A stretch of DNA of 64,000 nucleotides from Bathymodiolus brooksi (lineage: Eukaryota > Mollusca > Bivalvia > Mytilida > Modiolidae): NCBI GenBank assembly GCA_963680875.1, contig OY804578.1:98857689-98921688 (forward strand), written 5' to 3'. This document shows, piece by piece, positions 58,701 to 64,000 of this stretch. How positions within the stretch are numbered: position 1 is the first letter of the stretch; every line of letters starts with the position of its first letter. The position numbers were made by a program, and so were the translations under genes. The notes under the pieces were generated by a model that ran no database searches, was not told the DNA's origin, and saw only the letters and a program-made list of their open reading frames with translations.

Positions 58701-59746
58701 TTTTCACTTTTCAACTTACTTTTCTTTAATACTTTCCAAATCTTATCACTATTCAACTTTCTTTTCTTCCATATTTTCCATATCATTCCATATCATCGCC
58801 GCCGCCGCCTCCGCCGTCCTCCTCCTCCTCCGCCGCCGCCGCCGCAGCGGCAGCAATAACGTTGAAATACCCCCCAAAACACGTTATAAACAAAAACAAA
58901 ACGAAACACATGAACATATCACACTTTAACGTAAGCATCTATGACAAAACTGCAACAAGTCAACAAAATAGTGATTAAGATGTTGAATAAACACGCAAAT
59001 TAGAGGAAGGAATCAAGAAACGTTGCTATAGATAGAAAGTTCACGAAAAAAATATAGCAAAAATGAACAATTAATGAATAAAACGTTAAAAGATCTCTGA
59101 AAATATAACAAAAATGCAACACGGACGTGATAGACTACTTGGAGTACATATCGAACATATCCGAAAACACCGTAGGTGAAAACCATTATTGAAGGCGCTC
59201 CCATGAAAAAATGGCGGGAAAGGGGCAGATAACCAATGAAAGGGCTAGAAAACGATAATAGGACGCCGACGTCCTAGAGAGCACCCCAAAGGCACTTCCG
59301 GTCACGTGACTTCCAGGGGAAGCCTTACGGGTGATGCTTGATGACATCATTTCCGGTCAAAAGACTCTCTAATAGGAAAAAATCCCTACTTCCGGTTCCC
59401 ACCCCACCCTTCCAAGGGAACCCCTTGGGGTCACGTGACGTTTGATGACGTCATTTACGGTGAAAATGCCCCAATAGGGCGGATATTGTGCAACTTCTGG
59501 TTGCGCATGCGCACACCTCACGAAATGACTCCTCCTTCGGGGTCACGCGACCTTCGGTCACATCCGGAGGCCATGCTACTTGTACAACTTTACTACATTT
59601 GTACTACTACAATAGTAAGAAAAAAGAGCGGGAACTGGTTGCGCATGCGCAAAACATCCTTCCGGTCACGTGATTAACGTCACTTTCTGTCACGTCACTT
59701 CCGGTAGCACCTCCTCACATACTACTTTGTCTGTCGATATACTACT
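55751..59746. mobile_element. About 4-kb foldback element: 1-kb inverted arms around a 42-bp tandem array
   Basis: The left arm (55751-56735) begins AGTAGTATATCGACA, and the right arm (58797-59746) is its inverse, ending TGTCGATATACTACT. Both arms contain ACCGGAAGT-rich CpG sequence, a TTTTCGTGAACTTT region and a GGCGGCGGC/GGAGGAGG tract at the inner end. No transposase ORF is visible, so it is non-autonomous. Clear target duplications were not found. It sits in a family C SINE. Confidence 0.85.
56765..58795. repeat. 42-bp tandem array at the heart of the foldback element
   Basis: Unit TTTTCACTATTCAACTTAC, then TTTTCTTCCATATTTTCCAT, then ATC, with variants. Because 42 is a multiple of 3 the plus strand shows a 494-codon frame with a 14-residue period (ISLFNLLFFHIFHI). 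I regard this as non-coding. Confidence 0.92.
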
Positions 59747-60102
59747 TAGTGTAAACATATTCTATTAATCGATACATATGAATATAGTAGAACAATTTAA
59801 ATACAACAATAGTAATGACTATATGAATTAATTAAGAGGATCCGAAAACAAGTTATTAAACTAATGTAAATCCGTATCCCAAGTTTAATTAAATCTACTT
59901 TTAATAATCTCAGAAGTTAGATTACGTTGTAAGGATCAGTAAAATGATAATTGTATTTTACACCATAGGGGATGAATTGTGCAGGAAAATGAAAGGGGTT
60001 GGTGAATTGTGAATTACGGGGTAAATCGTTTACTACTTAAAATGAACTTTTGTACTGACAAGAAGATTTCTGTGTTCTGGTTAATTGTTAGCTCATTAGG
60101 TC

Positions 60103-60630
60103 CTACCAATAGAAGTTCAGTGGACAAGGGAATATGAAGGTTAAGGGCAAATATGTGGCGTTGTCTAGGTATGTTATAGTGAGGACAGTTGGTTGAGAAG
60201 ATAATGAGTAGGAGTCTCTACAATGCGGTGAATTTACAATATTTTTCCGAAATAGATCGGAATTAAAAGCACTACACCCCATGCGTATTCTAGCGTGAAA
60301 AATCTGTCCTAAACGGCTACCGACGTAAATAAATGTGGGTTTATCATGTGTAATATTAAGGTTCAGTCGCGATTTGAATACATAAATAGAAGGACAGTTT
60401 GTTGTGCTATCCGGAAGAAGATTCCAAGACCGTACTGTCTGAGGTAAAAAATAATGTGCATATAAAGTGGTTCGAGCTCTGACAGGCGGAATTAACGTTG
60501 AATGTCTTGAATTGTGATCGTGAATATTTCGGAGGAAGTTAGGGACAAGACTACTCAAATACCCCGGGGTTAAGCCGTTATTCGTTTTATAAAAATATGT
60601 TTTTCCCTTCTGTCTTTCAAATATTCCCAC
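60103..60630 (-). pseudogene. C-terminal remnant of a LINE ORF2
   Basis: The 175-codon frame contains KTNNGLTPGYLSSLVPNFLR, YAHYFLPQTVRSWNLLPDST, SIYVFKSRLN, LGQIFHARIRMGCSAFNSDL and NSPHC. This is the usual C-terminal block downstream of the RT in several non-LTR families. The 5' end is lost. Confidence 0.75.
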
Positions 60631-60639
60631 CCGGTTTCT

Positions 60640-60735
60640 GCATATACTACTTAAGCGTGTTGGTCTAGTATAAAGCGGACCTATCTCATCATCATCTCAC
60701 TGAAAATTAACTTGTTCTCGCCATGATAAAGCTGA
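60640..60735 (+). mobile_element. SINE family C 3' fragment
   Basis: TAAGCGTGTTGGTCTAGTAT and an ATCATCATC tail. Confidence 0.6.
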
Positions 60736-61330
60736 AAACTTGCTGAGTTGGCATTATACAATAATGACTCAGTCACTCACTCAAATTATCAATGTAGCAT
60801 TCGTTAGGGACTCAATCAACTGGTATATATGTTTTAAAGAATATACAACTGTTCATACTTATTTTCCACTTGAAAAATTACTCTCATTTTTCATAGTGTA
60901 AAAATACTATTTTTTACTTATATAAGTAATAAAAAAAAACTTAAGAGTGAGTGTACTACGGTTAGTTTCTATCCTGTTCTCCTAAATATAACATGTAACT
61001 ATACCTCGGTATATGTGTTCTTATTAAAAGGACGGACTCATCAATATTTTCTTTACTGGTAAATTGTGCAATTAACTATTCAACTGTGAATATAATACGA
61101 AAACCATTTACCTCGCCTGTGCTATTCACCGGTGACGAGATATATCTTCGCTGAATTTTTAATCATCTGAATTTATTGGGGGGAACACGGTAACGGACAT
61201 TCCAATTTCTCTTGATTTTTCATATGCCAAACTATAATCCCGAAACCCACAGACGACAACAACAAACATGGCGAGCAGGTTTGGTGTCTGTCCATGGTAT
61301 AATAGTTTATTATGCTGTTCGGTATTTAGA

Positions 61331-61467
61331 ACACTTATTGACTGCATATTCGGGTAATAACAAGTTTATTGTTTCCCTCGACACCAACTGTTGCCCATAG
61401 CTTCGCCTCGCGTAATAGTTGGTTTCTCGAGGAACAATAAACTTGCTCATACCAGTCAATAAGTGTA
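61331..61467. mobile_element. Hairpin MITE next to the 43-bp satellite
   Basis: ACACTTATTGACTG, AACAAGTTTATTGTTTCC, then the inverse CGAGGAACAATAAACTTG and CAGTCAATAAGTGT. The loop region has CGAGG and CTCGCGTAA. Confidence 0.75.
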
Positions 61468-61637
61468 TACTATTTTGAAGGAACTAATGTTCCAAACCAC
61501 ACCCGCCCATACACGGTCTGTCATATACAAGAAATATATAGTTTTACTTGGGGTATTGGAATTACTTAGTTTTCATCTGATTTCTAAATAAATGTGGTCA
61601 AAAAATATCTTGTATTTCCTAAGCGTGGACAAAACGT

Positions 61638-64000
61638 AACTTATTTAATAAAGCGCTATGATCGGTTGTTTATTGTTGGTAACATATTTAATAAAGCGTT
61701 ATGATGGGTTGTTTATTGTTGGCATCTTATTTAATAAAACGTTATGATCGGTTGTTTATTGTTGGTAACTTATTTAATAAAGCGTTATGATCGGTTGTTT
61801 ATTGTTGGTAGCTTATTTAATAAAACGTTATGATCGGTTGTTTATTGTTGGTAACTTATTTAATAAAGCGTTATGATCGGTTGTTTATTGTTGGTAGGTT
61901 ATTCAATAAAACGTTCTGATCGGTTGTTTATTGTTGGTAGCTTATTTAATAAAGTGTTATGATCGGTTGTTTATTGTTGATAACTTATTTAATAAAGTGT
62001 TATGATCGGTTATTTATTGTTGGTAACTTATTTAATAAACTGTTATGATCGGTTGTTTATTGTTGATAACTTATTTAATAAAACGTTATGATCGGTTGTT
62101 TATTGTTGGTAACTTATTTAATAAACTGTTATGATCGGTTGTTTATTGTTGATAACTTATTTAATAAAGCGTTATGATCGGTTGTTTATTGTTGGTAGCT
62201 TATTTAATAAAACGTTATGATCGGCTGTTTATTGTTGGTAACTTAGCTAAAAAAGCGTTATGATCGGTTGTTTATTGTTGGTAACTTATTTAATAAAACG
62301 TTATGATCGGTTGTTTATTGCTGGTAACTTATTTAATAAACTGTTATGATCGGTTGTTTATTGTTGGTAGCTTAGTTAATAAAGCGTTATGATCGGTTGT
62401 TTATTGTTGATAACTTATTTAATAAACTGTTATGATCGGTTGTTTATTGTTGGTAACTTATTTAATAAAACGTTATCATCGGTTGTTTATTGCTGGTAAC
62501 TTATTTAATAAACTGTTATGATCGGTTGTTTATTGTTGGTAGGTTATTTAATAAAGCGTTATGATCGGTTGTTTATTGTTGATAACTTATTTGATAAACT
62601 GTTATGATCGGTTGTTTATTGTTGGTAACTTATTTAATAAAGCGTTATGATCGGTTGTTTATTGTTGGTAACTTATTTAATAAACTGTTATGATCGGTTG
62701 TTTATTGTTGGTAACTTATTTAATAAAGCGTTATGATCGGTTGTTTATTGTTGGTAACCTATTTGATAAAGCGTTATGATCGGTTGTTTATTGTTGGTAG
62801 CTTATTTAATAAAACGTTATGATCGGTTGTTTATTGTTGGTAACTTATTTGATAAAGCGTTATGATCGTTGTTTATTGTTGGTAGCTTATTTAATAAAAC
62901 GTTATGATCGGTTGTTTATTGTTGGTAACTTATTTAATAAACTGTTATGATCGGTTGTTTATTGTTGGTAACTTAGTTAATAAAGCGTTATGATCGGTTG
63001 TTTATTGTTGGTAACTTATTTGAAAAAGCGTTATGATCGGTTGTTTATTGTTGGTAGCTTATTTAATAAAACGTTATGATCGGTTGTTTATTGTTGGTAA
63101 CTTATTTAATAAAGCGTTATGATCGGTTGTTTATTGTTGGTAACTTATTTAATAAAACGTTATGATCGGTTGTTTATTGTTGGTAACTTATTCAATAAAC
63201 TGTGATGATCGGTTGTTTATTGTTGGTAACTTAGTTAATAAAGCGTTATGATCGGTTGTTTATTGTTGGTAACTTATTTAATAAACTGTTATGATCGGTT
63301 GTTTATTGTTGGTAACTTAGTTAATAAAGCGTTATGATCGGTTGTTTATTGTTGGTAGGTTATTTAATAAAGCGCTATGATCGGTTGTTTATTGTTGGTA
63401 ACTTATTTAATAAAGCGTTATGATCGGTTGTTTATTGTTGGTAACTTATTTAATAAAGCGTTATGATCGGTTGTTTATTGTTGGTAACTTATTTAATAAA
63501 CTGTTATGATCGGTTGTTTATTGTTGGTAACTTATTTAATAAAGTGTTATGATCGGTTGTTTATTGTTGGTAACTTATATAATAAACTGTTATGATCGGT
63601 TGTTTATTGTTGATAACTTATTTAATAAAACGTTATGATAGGTTGTTTATTGTTGGTAACTTATTTAATAAAACGTTATGATCGGTTGTTTATTATTGGT
63701 AACTTATTTAATAAAGTGTTATGATCGGTTGTTTATTGTTGATAACTTATTTAATAAAGTGTTATGATCGGTTATTTATTGTTGGTAACTTATTTAATAA
63801 ACTGTTATGATCGGTTGTTTATTGTTGATAACTTATTTAATAAAACGTTATGATCGGTTGTTTATTGTTGGTAACTTATTAAATAAAACGTTATCATCGG
63901 TTGTTTATTGTTGGTAACTTATTTAATAACATGTTATGATCGGTTGTTTATTGTTGGTAACTTATTTAATAAACTGTTATGATCGGTTGTTTATTGTTGA
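61638..64000 (+). repeat. 43-bp satellite array, truncated by the window end
   Basis: About 55 units with core GTTATGATCGGTTGTTTATT and GTTGGTAACTTATTTAATAA. The variable two bases before GTTATG (AGC, AAC, ACT, AGT) form intermixed subtypes. The first unit follows single-copy sequence at 61630. Confidence 0.95.

Overview
The window is metazoan nuclear DNA. It is intron-rich and AT-rich, with GT-AG splice sites, tRNA-headed SINEs in many copies, LINE fragments, MITE hairpins and long minisatellites. The SINE and dispersed-repeat families look like those I know from bivalve molluscs, probably a mussel-like lineage. That assignment is inference from repeat style. No prokaryotic operon, rRNA gene, intact tRNA gene or CRISPR array is present.

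Two host genes are supported, both on the minus strand. (1) 23428-41745 holds eleven coding exons of an SLC7-family light-chain amino-acid transporter (LAT subfamily, closest by motif to b(0,+)AT). Every exon junction keeps phase, giving 510 codons from the ATG at 41745 to the end of exon 11. The last short C-terminal exon was not found. (2) 7859-7998 and 11376-11498 are two phase-compatible exons of a cysteine-rich, probably secreted protein whose ends were not found.

Repeats fill the rest. 0-13 kb: SINEs, hairpin MITEs and dispersed repeats around the Cys-rich exons. 14.1-16.3 kb: a 34/99-bp minisatellite. 17.6-20.2 kb: a degenerate reverse transcriptase (RT) scrap, then a LINE 3' half. 23.4-41.8 kb: the transporter, whose introns carry two minisatellites, Penelope-like RT remnants, a 1.1-kb TIR element and many SINEs. 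42-53 kb: mainly repeats, with a 16-bp minisatellite born inside a dispersed repeat. 53.3-59.7 kb: three nested-scale inverted-repeat elements (700 bp, 568 bp and about 4 kb). 61.6 kb to the end: a 43-bp satellite that runs off the window.

The most striking observation is the 62-bp minisatellite at 23561-26416, about 46 units. It is a tandem amplification of the transporter's own intron/exon junction. Each unit carries about 26 nt of intron end, including the polypyrimidine tract and acceptor AG, plus the first 36 nt (12 codons, [12 protein letters not shown]) of exon 11. The gene therefore shows a ladder of about 46 near-identical 3' splice sites in front of one exon. All three reading frames of the consensus unit lack stop codons.
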